A DNA stretch of 30,991 bases, from IMG/VR virus record IMGVR_UViG_3300025769_000521, positions 1-30,991 of that record; one strand, given 5' to 3'. The stretch is from a virus. Position numbers and translations under genes: made by a program. Every line of letters begins with the position of its first letter. Position 1 is the first letter of the stretch. The notes beneath the pieces were generated by a model, which worked only from the letters and a program-made list of their open reading frames with translations, ran no database searches and was not told where the DNA came from. This document shows positions 21,884 to 30,094 of this stretch, piece after piece.

Positions 21884-22304
21884 CCTTACAATTGACGAAT
21901 TAGATAGATTTTTACAAATTTCATCATTTTGTGATAGTAAAATGCCTAAAGTAAAAGCTAAAACATTACCCACAATGTTTAAAGTGATAGATAACAGTAT
22001 TGGTATTGGAGATGATAAAGATAGCATTAAATATTCGGACAAACACCTTGCTAGACTCAAAATTACATTAACTTCAAGACAAATTACAATTTACGATTTT
22101 ATTGCTATTTTAATGTTAGATGCTACTGAAAAAGATAGAGAATTATTATATTTGAGGAATTTTCCACAAAGAAAAAGTTTAAGACAAATGAAAAGAATGT
22201 ATTTAGATTGGTCTCATACTAAAATAGGTTATGAGTACAATAAATCTTTGATTGCAGTTTGTAAGATTGCAAATAAAAATTTAAAAAAATATTTGACAAG
22301 TTGA
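21870..22304 (+). CDS. DUF6362-like protein, possible late regulator
   Basis: The ATG at 21870, with GAGGAA ~10 bases upstream, is chosen over a TTG at 21852. The 144-aa product contains KMPKVKAKTLPTMFKVIDN, YDFIAILMLDATEKDRELL and a C-terminal HTH-like region (LRNFPQRKSLRQMKRMYLDW, then YNKSLIAVCKIA), matching DUF6362-type phage proteins just before terminase genes. That position and the sigma-4-like HTH suggest a late transcription regulator. A bidirectional terminator follows. Confidence 0.6.
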   Translation: MITTNLTIDELDRFLQISSFCDSKMPKVKAKTLPTMFKVIDNSIGIGDDKDSIKYSDKHLARLKITLTSRQITIYDFIAILMLDATEKDRELLYLRNFPQRKSLRQMKRMYLDWSHTKIGYEYNKSLIAVCKIANKNLKKYLTS

Positions 22305-22326
22305 CAAATAAGTTAGAGAAAAAAAA

Positions 22327-22379
22327 TATACTACATATAAATAGGTTTTATCATTTCCTACTATATGTAGTTTTTTTTT
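22327..22379 (+). terminator. Bidirectional rho-independent terminator
   Basis: The arms CTACATATA (22331-22339) and TATATGTAG (22362-22370) are followed by nine T on the plus strand. On the minus strand the same stem is followed by TATATTTTTTTT. It separates the plus-strand early operon from the convergent small gene at 22446. Confidence 0.75.
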
Positions 22380-22436
22380 AGGCAGATCAGTCATTTTCTT
22401 TCTTTCTCTCTCTCTTGAATCAACTATCTGCCTAAA
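22377..22436. repeat. 11-bp inverted repeat with polypyrimidine loop
   Basis: TTTAGGCAGAT (22377-22387) and ATCTGCCTAAA (22426-22436) are perfect complements. The loop contains a C/T tract (22395-22415). No T-run follows either arm outward, so it is not a simple terminator. It abuts the bidirectional terminator and the stop of the minus-strand gene. Confidence 0.5.
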
Positions 22437-22445
22437 TACCAAAAT

Positions 22446-22601
22446 TTATAATGGATGTTTAAAGTATTGTAATTTATGCTTCTTTTGAAGTTTTGGACAT
22501 TTAAAAATGTCTTTTAAAGTTTCTCTTTTTTTAAAAACTTTAACAATATCAATTTTAAACATACTTACTGGATTAGTTAATATTTTATTGTTTTTAAGCA
22601 T
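22446..22601 (-). CDS. Small basic hypothetical protein (51 aa)
   Basis: The start at 22601 is supported by AGAGGAA with proper spacing before the ATG; the frame extends to 22649, but that start has no site. The product begins MLKNNKILTNPVSMFKIDIV and is Lys-rich to its end (KCPKLQKKHKLQYFKHPL). It is the only minus-strand gene between the early and packaging operons and converges on a bidirectional terminator. Function is unknown; an independent promoter would suit a lysogenic or regulatory gene. Confidence 0.5.
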   Translation of the reverse strand: MLKNNKILTNPVSMFKIDIVKVFKKRETLKDIFKCPKLQKKHKLQYFKHPL

Positions 22602-22688
22602 ATTATTCCTCTCTGATTCGGTTAATAACGAATCTAATTGATTTAACATGAATGATAACTCAATTACAACCCTTAATTTAACAATAAA

Positions 22689-23108
22689 ATGGCTAATAAA
22701 ACGAAAAAAAACCCAAAAGTATTACAAGAAATCTATGAGGAACTTGCTACAGGAGCTTCTATAAGAAGTTGTTTATCTCCTAGAAATAAAAAAGAAGATA
22801 GACCATGTTGGCAATCATTTAGAACCTGGATGGCTAAAGATCCAGAAATTCGTAAGAATTATGAACAAGCTAAAACAGATGGAATAGAATATTTATTATC
22901 TGATGCAACAGATACAATTAATGAAGCATTAGAAAACAGTAAGTTTAAAGAAAAAACAGATTTAGGTCAGACTCATTTAATTAAATCATTTATTGATCTA
23001 ACTAAATGGAAATCAGAACGATTAGCACCTAAAACTTACATGAAAAAGGATAGTTTGCAGCTATTAGGATCAGATTCATCTCCACTTGTTGTTAAGTGGG
23101 ATAAATAA
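22689..23108 (+). CDS. terS: Terminase small subunit
   Basis: This 139-aa protein has the small-terminase pattern: an N-terminal HTH-like region (VLQEIYEELATGASIRSCLS), the CWQSFRTWMAKDPEIRKNYEQA helix, ADTI-like DATDTINEAL, and the oligomerisation segment HLIKSFIDLTKWKSERLAPKTY. It recognises phage DNA and recruits the large subunit. It lies ~740 bases before terL, separated by a non-coding gap and two small genes. Confidence 0.75.
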   Translation: MANKTKKNPKVLQEIYEELATGASIRSCLSPRNKKEDRPCWQSFRTWMAKDPEIRKNYEQAKTDGIEYLLSDATDTINEALENSKFKEKTDLGQTHLIKSFIDLTKWKSERLAPKTYMKKDSLQLLGSDSSPLVVKWDK

Positions 23109-23448
23109 ATTGTTGATTAGCTTGGTTTATTGTAAAATCATGAGAGTCATGGATTAATCTAGCACAGACTTGCTTATAATGACATTTTTGCAACACTTTT
23201 ATTAGAATCATTCTAAATTAGAAAAAAAAAGCAACTAAACTATACTTAATTTATATTTTTATAAATAATTGGCTAAATTATTAACTTATTTAACCAAATC
23301 AAATGATTAACAATCATTTTACACTCATTTAGCTCACAAAAGTCATGGGGGTGAAGAAAAAGCGACCCCCAAAACTTATATGAGTTTTATAAATAAATTT
23401 AGGGAAGTTGCACACAGCTAAACTAACAAATCACTAATAGGAAAAATT
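23109..23448. other. Non-coding gap between terS and the terL group
   Basis: These 340 bases have no supportable gene. They contain a TATAAT box at 23175-23180 with TG four bases upstream, a perfect 15-bp palindrome TTAGAAT-C-ATTCTAA (23212-23226), AAATGATT-AAC-AATCATTT (23301-23319) and a GC-rich GGGGGT/ACCCCC hairpin (23347-23370). AGTCATGG appears twice (near 23145 and at 23341). A promoter, packaging site or small RNA are the main options. Confidence 0.5.
23175..23180 (+). promoter_or_regulatory. Candidate -10 box for the packaging/head operon
   Basis: A perfect TATAAT, with TG slightly upstream, lies in the non-coding gap ahead of terL. The -35 region is weak (GATTAA at 17-base spacing). 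It is the clearest promoter-like box before the head genes. Confidence 0.4.
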
Positions 23449-23640
23449 ATGGCATCAATAGAAGAATTATTAAAAAAAAGATTTAAAAATAAAAAAAAAA
23501 TTAAAGAATTTAATGATTATAGAAAATCCATTACAGGAATAGCAGCAGGTGAAAAGGAAATGAAGTTTTTATCTGAAATGGGTGGAACTGTAGATGAAGA
23601 AGTATTTAAAAAAATAAAAGCTTTGTTACCAAAGAGGTAA
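23449..23640 (+). CDS. 63-aa protein with ejection-protein motif
   Basis: An AGGAAAAATT leader precedes the ATG. The basic 63-aa product holds YRKSITGIAAGEKE at residues 24-37, matching YRKLITGVAAGERE in the 357-aa internal-virion-type protein at 5795. The rest is Lys-rich with an acidic middle (GGTVDEEVFKKIKALLPKR). It may be a stand-alone copy of a virion-binding segment. Function is unknown. Confidence 0.6.
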   Translation: MASIEELLKKRFKNKKKIKEFNDYRKSITGIAAGEKEMKFLSEMGGTVDEEVFKKIKALLPKR

Positions 23641-23645
23641 TTTCA

Positions 23646-23834
23646 ATGTACGAATTTAATGATAAAAAAGTTGGTTATACAGCTATCGTTTATGTAATGG
23701 AATCTACTAATAGTGTAATCGTACACTTTGATGGTTTTGATAATTTAAAAGAATGTAATAATTTTTCTCATAAGATCATGGATGATCTTGGAATAGAACC
23801 TTTATTCACTCCACAGGATGTAACTTTACATTAA
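23646..23834 (+). CDS. Small hypothetical protein upstream of terL
   Basis: This 62-aa protein alternates strands and a helix (VGYTAIVYVMESTNSVIVHF, then LKECNNFSHKIMDDLGIEP), compatible with a small alpha/beta fold. It lies 12 bases before terL. No family is recognised. Confidence 0.5.
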   Translation: MYEFNDKKVGYTAIVYVMESTNSVIVHFDGFDNLKECNNFSHKIMDDLGIEPLFTPQDVTLH

Positions 23835-23846
23835 TTTTTTTTAAAA

Positions 23847-25115
23847 ATGCCAAATATAGTTATACCTTATAAGCCTAGAGCTTTGCAGCAGATACTACAT
23901 AAGCAAATAGATAAACATAGGTTTAGTGTTTGTGTTCTACATCGTAGAGCAGGTAAAACTGTAATGACCATTAATCACATGCTCAAGGCAGCTTTAACGA
24001 ATACCAAGCTTAACCCTAGATATGTGTTTCTTTCGCCATATAGGCTACAAGGAAAGGCAACAGCATGGGATTACATCAAACAGTTCGCAGGAAAAATACC
24101 AGGCACTAAATTCAATGAGAGTGAGCTTCGTTGCGATTTACCGAATGGTGCTAGAATAACAATTTTGGGCGCAGAAAATGATCAAGCCATAAGAGGTATT
24201 AGTTTAGATGGTTGTGTATTTGACGAAACACAATCTATTAAACCAACACTATTTCCAGAAGTCATAAGACCAGCTTTGGCAGACCGAAAAGGTTGGTGCA
24301 TATTTATTGGAACTCCAAAAGGTAGAAATTCGTTTTATCAATTATACCAAAGGGCAATCCAGAATAAAGAATGGTATGCTTGTACTTATAAAGCAAGTGA
24401 AACAGGAATTTTAGACGATGAGGAATTACAAGCTGCTAAAGATGTAATGTCCAAAGACTTATACGAACAAGAATTTGAATGTTCGTTTCAAGCAGCAATA
24501 ACAGGATCTTATTATGGAAGTATAATAGAGGATTTAGCAAAACAGAAAAGAATGGTATCTAATCTGTTTGATGAAGATTTAGATGTAGAAACCTGGTGGG
24601 ATTTGGGAATGAATGACCAGACTGCAATATGGTTTGTGCAAAAGCATAAAGGTGAAATAAGATTAATTGATTATTACGAAAATACTGGACATGGTTTAGA
24701 TCACTATGCTGATATTTTAAGAAATAAAAGTTATGATTATAGCACTCATATTTTACCACATGATGTTAAAGTTAGAGAGCTTGGCAATTTTGGTAAAACA
24801 AGATTAGATAGTTTATTAGAGCTAGGCATCGCAGGTGAGGTAGCTCCAAAGATTAGTATTGAAGATGGCATAGAAGCTGTCAGAAAAAATTTAGTAAATT
24901 GCTGGTTTGACATAGATAAGTGTGCAACAGGCATTGAATATTTAAAAGCCTACTCAAAAAAATGGGATGATAAGGCACAAGTGTTTAAGTCTAAACCCAT
25001 GCACTCTTATGCAAGTCATTGTGCTGATGCTTTCAGAACTGGATTTGTTGGGCAAGGGATAGACCTCTCTAATTGGAAAAAACAAGTTCCTATAAATACA
25101 AATTATATAGTTTAA
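23847..25115 (+). CDS. terL: Terminase large subunit
   Basis: This 422-aa packaging motor/nuclease has Walker A HRRAGKT (32-38), Walker B CVFDETQ (D126, E127) and the coupling-motif region IFIGTPKGR (152-160). The C-terminal nuclease has D252 in WWDLGMNDQTAIW and a late Asp in SHCADAFRTGF. Length is usual for podoviral TerL. The start has only weak ribosome-site support, but the reading begins right at the expected N-terminus. It is followed 6 bases later by the portal gene. Confidence 0.93.
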   Translation: MPNIVIPYKPRALQQILHKQIDKHRFSVCVLHRRAGKTVMTINHMLKAALTNTKLNPRYVFLSPYRLQGKATAWDYIKQFAGKIPGTKFNESELRCDLPNGARITILGAENDQAIRGISLDGCVFDETQSIKPTLFPEVIRPALADRKGWCIFIGTPKGRNSFYQLYQRAIQNKEWYACTYKASETGILDDEELQAAKDVMSKDLYEQEFECSFQAAITGSYYGSIIEDLAKQKRMVSNLFDEDLDVETWWDLGMNDQTAIWFVQKHKGEIRLIDYYENTGHGLDHYADILRNKSYDYSTHILPHDVKVRELGNFGKTRLDSLLELGIAGEVAPKISIEDGIEAVRKNLVNCWFDIDKCATGIEYLKAYSKKWDDKAQVFKSKPMHSYASHCADAFRTGFVGQGIDLSNWKKQVPINTNYIV

Positions 25116-25121
25116 AAAGTT

Positions 25122-27311
25122 ATGGTAAAAAAAGTATCAGAAATAGAAATTAAAAGCATCATTTCATCAGAAATAAATAACTCAATGGGTTTTTTAGGTG
25201 GTGCGCTATCAGACCAAAGAAGAAAATCACTTGAATATTACATGGGTGATAAACTGGGTACTGAACAAGATGGCAGAAGCCAGGTTATAAGTACAGATGT
25301 ATCTGACACAATAGAAACAATCTTGCCAAACCTATTAAGAGTTTTTACTTCATCTGATCAAGTAGTTAGATGCGAACCTGTAAAATCAGAAGATGTACCA
25401 TTAGCTGATCAAGTAACAAATTACATAAATTATATTTTTAACAAAGATAATAATGGTTTTTCAATTTTATACACTTGGTTTAAGGATGCTTTATTAGAAA
25501 AAAATGGAATTGTAAAAGTTTATTGGGATGATGCTCAAAAAGTAGAGCAAGAAACATACGAAAATTTAAGTGACTACGAATACGACTTATTAATGCTTGA
25601 GACTGATATAGAAATTGTATCAGAAGAAAAATTTGTAGATGAGTTTGCAGTTACAAGATTAGAGCAGTTAAAAGCTGAAGCTGCACTTAATGGTCAAGAA
25701 GTTGAGGATGTTCCAACACCTTATTTACATAATTGTGTAATAAAAAGATTTAGAACTGCTGGTAAAGTTAAAATAGAAAATATACCACCAGAAGAATTTT
25801 TAATTCAAAAATCAGCTAAATCTATTGAAGATGCAAATTTTGTAGCTCATAGAGTGTTAAAAACTAGATCCGATTTAATTGAAATGGGTTATGACGAAGA
25901 TATTGTTAATAGCTTACCTACTTCAAACAATATTTTATATAACGATGAAAGTTTAGTTAGAAATTCTGATATAGACGAAAGTCCAGTAGAAGATTCACCA
26001 GATGATAGCACTTCAGAAATTGAAATTTATGAATGTTATGTCAGAGTAGATATGGATGGCGATGGTGTTGCTGAACTTCGTAAAATAATAACTGCAGGAA
26101 CTGGTTTTGAAATTTTAGAAAATCAACCTTGCGATAATATTCCTTTCTGTTCATTAACTCCAATTCCAATGCCACATAGATTTTATGGTAGGTCAGTTGC
26201 AGAATTAGTAGAAGATGTTCAATTAGTTAAATCAACTGTTATGAGACAGTTGTTAGATAATATGTATTTAACTAATAATAACAGAGTAGCCATAATGGAT
26301 GGAATGGTAAATCTTGATGATTTACTTACATCAAGACCTGGTGGAGTGGTAAGAACTAAACAACCACCAAGCCAAGTTATGATGCCAATGCAATCACAAA
26401 CTATTTCGCAACAAGCTTTTCCATTATTAGAATATTTAGATACAGTAAGAGAATCTAGAACTGGTGTTACAAGATACAATCAAGGTTTAGATGCTGATAG
26501 CTTAAATAAAACAGCAACTGGTGTTAATGCTTTAATGAGCCAATCTCAAATGAGAATGGAATTAATTGCAAGAGTATTTGCCGAAACTGGTGTTAAAAAT
26601 TTATTTAAAAGAATTTTTGAACTTACTTGTAAGTATCAAGACAAAGAAAGAGTTGTAGAATTAAACAATCAATTTATTCCAGTTAAACCTACTGAATGGA
26701 GAAACAGATATAATATTTCTATAACTGTTGGTTTAGGCACAGGAAGTTCAGATCAACAAATAATGATGTTAAATAATATTTTAGAAAGACAGCTCCAGGC
26801 ATTTCAATTGCAGGGTGGTCAAGAATATCCAATGGTTAGTCTTAAAAATATTTACAATAGTTTGGCAAAAATTATTGAAAATGCTGGTCTTAAAAATGTT
26901 GAAAATTATTTTGTTAATCCTGATCAAGGAAAACAAATGGTTCAACCAAAAGCTCCACCACCACCAACACCAATTGAAAAAATTGAATTTAGTAGAATTG
27001 CAAGTGAAGAAAAACGAAAACTTGCTGATCTTGAATTACAACTAAAAGAAATTAAGAGCAATAATGCTAAAATGCTTTTAGAAAATGAAATTAAAATGAA
27101 AGAACTTGAGCTTAAATATAATGCTCAAATAGATTCAGCTCAAATTAAAGCAGAAGCAGATTTAAATAAAATGCTAGTTGCTGAAAGTACAAAAGATTTT
27201 AGGGATGCACAACAATCACAACAAAAACTAGAACAAGAAATTGAGTCATTAAATGGACAACCAGGAACAGGCAAAGCTCCAGCAGGAAGTAAGCCAATCC
27301 AACAAAGCTAA
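25122..27311 (+). CDS. Portal protein (P22-like)
   Basis: This 729-aa portal is of the P22 type used by short-tailed phages. Indicative blocks are DVSDTIETILPNLLRVFTSS near the start, the central PIPMPHRFYGRSVAELVEDVQ, DGMVNLDDLLTSRPGGVVRT and SLNKTATGVNALMSQSQMRM. The last ~120 residues are a charged coiled-coil/barrel-like extension ending in a low-complexity tail. It forms the dodecameric head vertex for DNA passage. Its 3' end overlaps the next gene by 59 bases. Confidence 0.9.
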   Translation: MVKKVSEIEIKSIISSEINNSMGFLGGALSDQRRKSLEYYMGDKLGTEQDGRSQVISTDVSDTIETILPNLLRVFTSSDQVVRCEPVKSEDVPLADQVTNYINYIFNKDNNGFSILYTWFKDALLEKNGIVKVYWDDAQKVEQETYENLSDYEYDLLMLETDIEIVSEEKFVDEFAVTRLEQLKAEAALNGQEVEDVPTPYLHNCVIKRFRTAGKVKIENIPPEEFLIQKSAKSIEDANFVAHRVLKTRSDLIEMGYDEDIVNSLPTSNNILYNDESLVRNSDIDESPVEDSPDDSTSEIEIYECYVRVDMDGDGVAELRKIITAGTGFEILENQPCDNIPFCSLTPIPMPHRFYGRSVAELVEDVQLVKSTVMRQLLDNMYLTNNNRVAIMDGMVNLDDLLTSRPGGVVRTKQPPSQVMMPMQSQTISQQAFPLLEYLDTVRESRTGVTRYNQGLDADSLNKTATGVNALMSQSQMRMELIARVFAETGVKNLFKRIFELTCKYQDKERVVELNNQFIPVKPTEWRNRYNISITVGLGTGSSDQQIMMLNNILERQLQAFQLQGGQEYPMVSLKNIYNSLAKIIENAGLKNVENYFVNPDQGKQMVQPKAPPPPTPIEKIEFSRIASEEKRKLADLELQLKEIKSNNAKMLLENEIKMKELELKYNAQIDSAQIKAEADLNKMLVAESTKDFRDAQQSQQKLEQEIESLNGQPGTGKAPAGSKPIQQS

Positions 27312-27546
27312 AACTTTATTAGAAGATCCTTTACTAAAAGAGTCTTTTGATAAACTAAAAGATTTATATTCTACAAGTTTATTAAATACTGGTGTTAATG
27401 AAGTTGATACTAGAGAAAAACTTTGGTTAGCCTATAATATTGTTGGCAAAGTAGAACAAAATTTACAAGAAGTTATAGACACAGGTAAATTAGCTTCCAA
27501 ACAATTAGAAGAATTTAGAAAAAAAATAGAAAATAAAAAATTCTAA
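27253..27546 (+). CDS. Small head-associated helical protein
   Basis: This 97-aa protein starts inside the portal tail in another frame (59-base overlap). It is helical and charged (LKESFDKLKDLYSTSLLNTG, then DTREKLWLAYNIVGKVEQN). A similar small gene often lies between portal and scaffold in marine podoviruses. Assembly or chaperone function is possible but unproven. Confidence 0.65.
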   Translation: MDNQEQAKLQQEVSQSNKAKTLLEDPLLKESFDKLKDLYSTSLLNTGVNEVDTREKLWLAYNIVGKVEQNLQEVIDTGKLASKQLEEFRKKIENKKF

Positions 27547-27551
27547 ACAAA

Positions 27552-27593
27552 TAAGTTTAGGATAAGCCAACCTCACAAGAGGAGCTTAACTTA
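27552..27593 (+). promoter_or_regulatory. Structured leader ahead of scaffold gene
   Basis: A multi-part stem forms from TAAGT/ACTTA (27552-27556, 27589-27593), TAAGC/GCTTA (27563-27567, 27584-27588) and CCTC/GAGG around an ACAA loop (27571-27582). The AAGGAAAA ribosome site of the scaffold gene follows directly. It may protect the mRNA or tune translation. Confidence 0.5.
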
Positions 27594-27605
27594 AAAGGAA
27601 AATAT

Positions 27606-28646
27606 ATGTCAGACAATCAAGGCAACCCATTACAAGGATCTGAAACTGATTTACAGAAAGCCACAAAGGCAGTAGATGGTTTATTAAATCCAAAAGAAGA
27701 AGAAGTAATTGGACAACAAGAACCACCAAAAGAAGAAATTAAACAAAATTCTCCTGAACCACAAAATGAGGAATCTTTAAATGAAGAACAACCACAGGAA
27801 CAGGAAATAAGTGAAGAAACTGAATCTCAAGATGAAGTTTCCGAACAAGATGTATCTCAAGACGAAGAACAAATTGAAACTCAAGAGAAACAAGATTCCA
27901 CCTACAAGGTAAAAGTTGCAGGTCAAGAATTTGAAGTTACCCTTGATGAGTTGAGAAATGGTTACTCAAGAGATGCTGATTACAGACGAAAGACAGAAGA
28001 ATTGTCTCATGAAAAGAAACAATTTATGTCAGAGTCTGAAAAGCAAAGACAAGACTATTCTCAAAAATTAAATGAGATGAATCAATTATTGTCTAATGCT
28101 CAACAAGAGCTTAATTCAGAGATTTCATCTTCTGATTTAGAAGCTCTTTATGACGAAGATCCAGCTCAAGCTGCAAAGATTGAACATAGGTTAAGAAGAA
28201 AACAAGAAAAACTTGCTTCTGCTTTACAAAAAACTCAATCAGAGCAAAAAAAACAGTTTGATGGATATTTACAAATGGAACGAACAAAATTAGTAAATAA
28301 AATTCCTGATTTTGCCGATCCTGGTAAAGCATCAACTTTAAAAAACAATATGAGAAGTCATTTGGCTAAATATGGATTTAATGATTCAGAAATAGCTCAA
28401 GTATATGACCATCGTATTTTGATGTTGGTAAATGATGCTATGAAATTTGGAAATTTACAAAAAGCAAAACCAAATATTGCTAAAAAAATTTCTAAACCAA
28501 GCAGAACATTTTCGTCAGGTATTAAACAAGATAAAAACGATGTCAGATCAAAAATTAGTAGAGAAAAGTTTAGTCGTCTAAAAAAATCTGGCAGTATGAA
28601 AGCTGCTCAAGATGTATTTTTAGATATGATTAACAACAACAAATAA
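27606..28646 (+). CDS. Scaffolding protein
   Basis: This 346-aa protein has AAGGAAAATAT before its ATG. Residues ~25-100 are extremely acidic and Gln/Glu-rich (EETESQDEVSEQDVSQDEEQ). Residues ~105-135 read KVKVAGQEFEVTLDELRNGY and SRDADYRRKTEELSHE, typical of phage scaffolds, followed by long coiled-coil helices. It sits directly before the capsid gene, the usual position. It would guide capsid assembly and leave or be degraded before packaging. Confidence 0.85.
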   Translation: MSDNQGNPLQGSETDLQKATKAVDGLLNPKEEEVIGQQEPPKEEIKQNSPEPQNEESLNEEQPQEQEISEETESQDEVSEQDVSQDEEQIETQEKQDSTYKVKVAGQEFEVTLDELRNGYSRDADYRRKTEELSHEKKQFMSESEKQRQDYSQKLNEMNQLLSNAQQELNSEISSSDLEALYDEDPAQAAKIEHRLRRKQEKLASALQKTQSEQKKQFDGYLQMERTKLVNKIPDFADPGKASTLKNNMRSHLAKYGFNDSEIAQVYDHRILMLVNDAMKFGNLQKAKPNIAKKISKPSRTFSSGIKQDKNDVRSKISREKFSRLKKSGSMKAAQDVFLDMINNNK

Positions 28647-28668
28647 CTCAACAAATAGGGATAAAACT

Positions 28669-29634
28669 ATGGCAATCGTAGCAAATACATTCCAAACTTA
28701 TGCAGCTATTGGTAACAGAGAAGATTTATCAGATATTATCTATAACATCTCTCCTACTGATACTCCTTTCATGAGTTCAATTGGAAAAGAAAAAGCATCT
28801 GGCACTTTACATGAGTGGCAAACTGATGCTTTAGCAGCAGCAGCAGCTAATGCACAAATAGAGGGTGATGAAATCACTTTCAACGCAGTAACTCCAACTG
28901 CTAGAATCAATAACCAAACACAGATTTCTAGAAAATCTGTAATTGTTTCTGGTACTCAAGATACTGTTAATAGTGCAGGTAGAAACAATGAACTAGCTTA
29001 CCAAATTTCTAAAAGTTCAAAAGAACTAAAAAGAGATATGGAAGTTGTTCTTACTTCTAATCAATCAAGAAACGCAGGTGGAGCTGCAGCAGCAAGAAAC
29101 CTTGCAGGTCTTGCTTCTTGGATTCAATCAAACACTAGCAAAGCAGCAAATGGTGCTAATGGACAAACAAATCCTGGTGGTGGTGCAGTTGATACTCCAG
29201 GTACAGCTAGAACTGATGGAACGCAAAGAGCTTTCACAGAAGCACAATTGAAAGATGTTGTAAAACAAGTATGGGATAATGGTGGAGACGCATCAATGAT
29301 CATGCTTGGTTCTTTCAATAAACAAAAACTTTCTGGCTTTACTGGTGGTTCTACTAAAATGACTCAAGCAGAGGACAAAAGACTTGTCGCTGCAATTGAT
29401 ATTTATGAATCAGACTTTGGATCAATGACTGTTGTTCCAAACAGATTCTCAAGATCAAGAGATTGTTTTGTACTTTCACCTGATATGTGGTCTGTTGCGT
29501 TTTTAAGAGATTTTCAAGTTATGGATCTTGCAAAAACTGGTGACGCACAGAAAAAAGCTATGTTAGCTGAATACACACTTGTTTCTAAAAACGAAAAAGC
29601 AAGTGGTGCAGTATTCGATCTAACTACTTCATAA
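28669..29634 (+). CDS. Major capsid protein (SU10-like, DUF5309)
   Basis: This 321-aa HK97-fold capsid protein has the SU10/DUF5309 signature: NREDLSDIIYNISPTDTPFM, SSIGKEKASGTLHEWQTDAL and ARINNQTQISRKSVIVSGTQ near the N-terminus. Later blocks include FTEAQLKDVVKQVWDNGGDA and a C-terminal MLAEYTLVSKNEKASGAVFD. AGGGATAAAACT precedes the start. No N-terminal cleavage region is needed, as usual for this family. A strong hairpin follows, consistent with high expression. Confidence 0.92.
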   Translation: MAIVANTFQTYAAIGNREDLSDIIYNISPTDTPFMSSIGKEKASGTLHEWQTDALAAAAANAQIEGDEITFNAVTPTARINNQTQISRKSVIVSGTQDTVNSAGRNNELAYQISKSSKELKRDMEVVLTSNQSRNAGGAAAARNLAGLASWIQSNTSKAANGANGQTNPGGGAVDTPGTARTDGTQRAFTEAQLKDVVKQVWDNGGDASMIMLGSFNKQKLSGFTGGSTKMTQAEDKRLVAAIDIYESDFGSMTVVPNRFSRSRDCFVLSPDMWSVAFLRDFQVMDLAKTGDAQKKAMLAEYTLVSKNEKASGAVFDLTTS

Positions 29635-29643
29635 TAAAACTTT

Positions 29644-29672
29644 TTGTGAGGGGGTTTTTTACTCCCTCACAA
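29644..29672 (+). terminator. Hairpin downstream of capsid gene
   Basis: TTGTGAGGG (29644-29652) and CCCTCACAA (29664-29672) form a 9-bp stem, extendable inward by two pairs, around a T-rich loop. The 3' side is not followed by a clear T-run, so partial termination or mRNA 3'-end stabilisation is likely. Confidence 0.55.
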
Positions 29673-29744
29673 TATTCATTAACATTTTGTTTGGTCTTTG
29701 AAGATTTTTAAAGTCGGAACGAAGCAAACTTATAAGGAAAAAAC

Positions 29745-30086
29745 ATGAGAACACTTAACGATTATTTTATTACATCTGCAATTCCAGATGTATCAACAGC
29801 ATCATCTACATTTGTATGTGTACCAGATGGTGGAAGAATAATTAAAATTATAACTCACAACAAAGCAACTACTACAGGAACAGCAGCTATCTCTTTTGAA
29901 ATAGGTGGTGTTGCAGTAACTGGTGGAGCTATAAGTCATACAGCTTCTGGGTCTGCAGGTAGAGTAGCAACAGCAGAACCAACTGCTGCTAACAGAGTTG
30001 AAGAAGATGGAACAATTGAATGTATCACTAATGGTGGTTCAACAAATGCTTCTAAAATGGAAATAACTTTTGTTATAAGAAGATAA
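29745..30086 (+). CDS. Small beta-rich head protein (decoration-like)
   Basis: AAGGAAAAAAC precedes the ATG. The 113-aa protein is Ala/Thr/Gly-rich and beta-like (VCVPDGGRIIKIITHNKATT, then GTAAISFEIGGVAV, and MEITFVIRR at the end). Small beta proteins directly after the capsid gene are often decoration or head-stabilisation proteins. It is flanked on both sides by strong hairpins, fitting high and separate expression. The role is inferred from position. Confidence 0.6.
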   Translation: MRTLNDYFITSAIPDVSTASSTFVCVPDGGRIIKIITHNKATTTGTAAISFEIGGVAVTGGAISHTASGSAGRVATAEPTAANRVEEDGTIECITNGGSTNASKMEITFVIRR

Positions 30087-30094
30087 TTAACGAT

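Noticed and set aside
22293-22306. Two TTGACA boxes in tandem, a possible promoter
   Set aside because: They overlap the end of a coding region and no -10 box lies 16-18 bases downstream; the terminator follows immediately.
22276-22394. Minus-strand 37-codon frame starting MTDLPKKKLHIV
   Set aside because: It reads straight through the bidirectional terminator and into the antisense of the previous gene. The purine-rich stretch ahead of it is the complement of the pyrimidine loop rather than a convincing ribosome site.
26815-27045. 76-codon frame within the portal gene
   Set aside because: Out-of-frame reading of the coiled-coil end of the portal gene, rich in Leu, Lys and Ile with no independent support.
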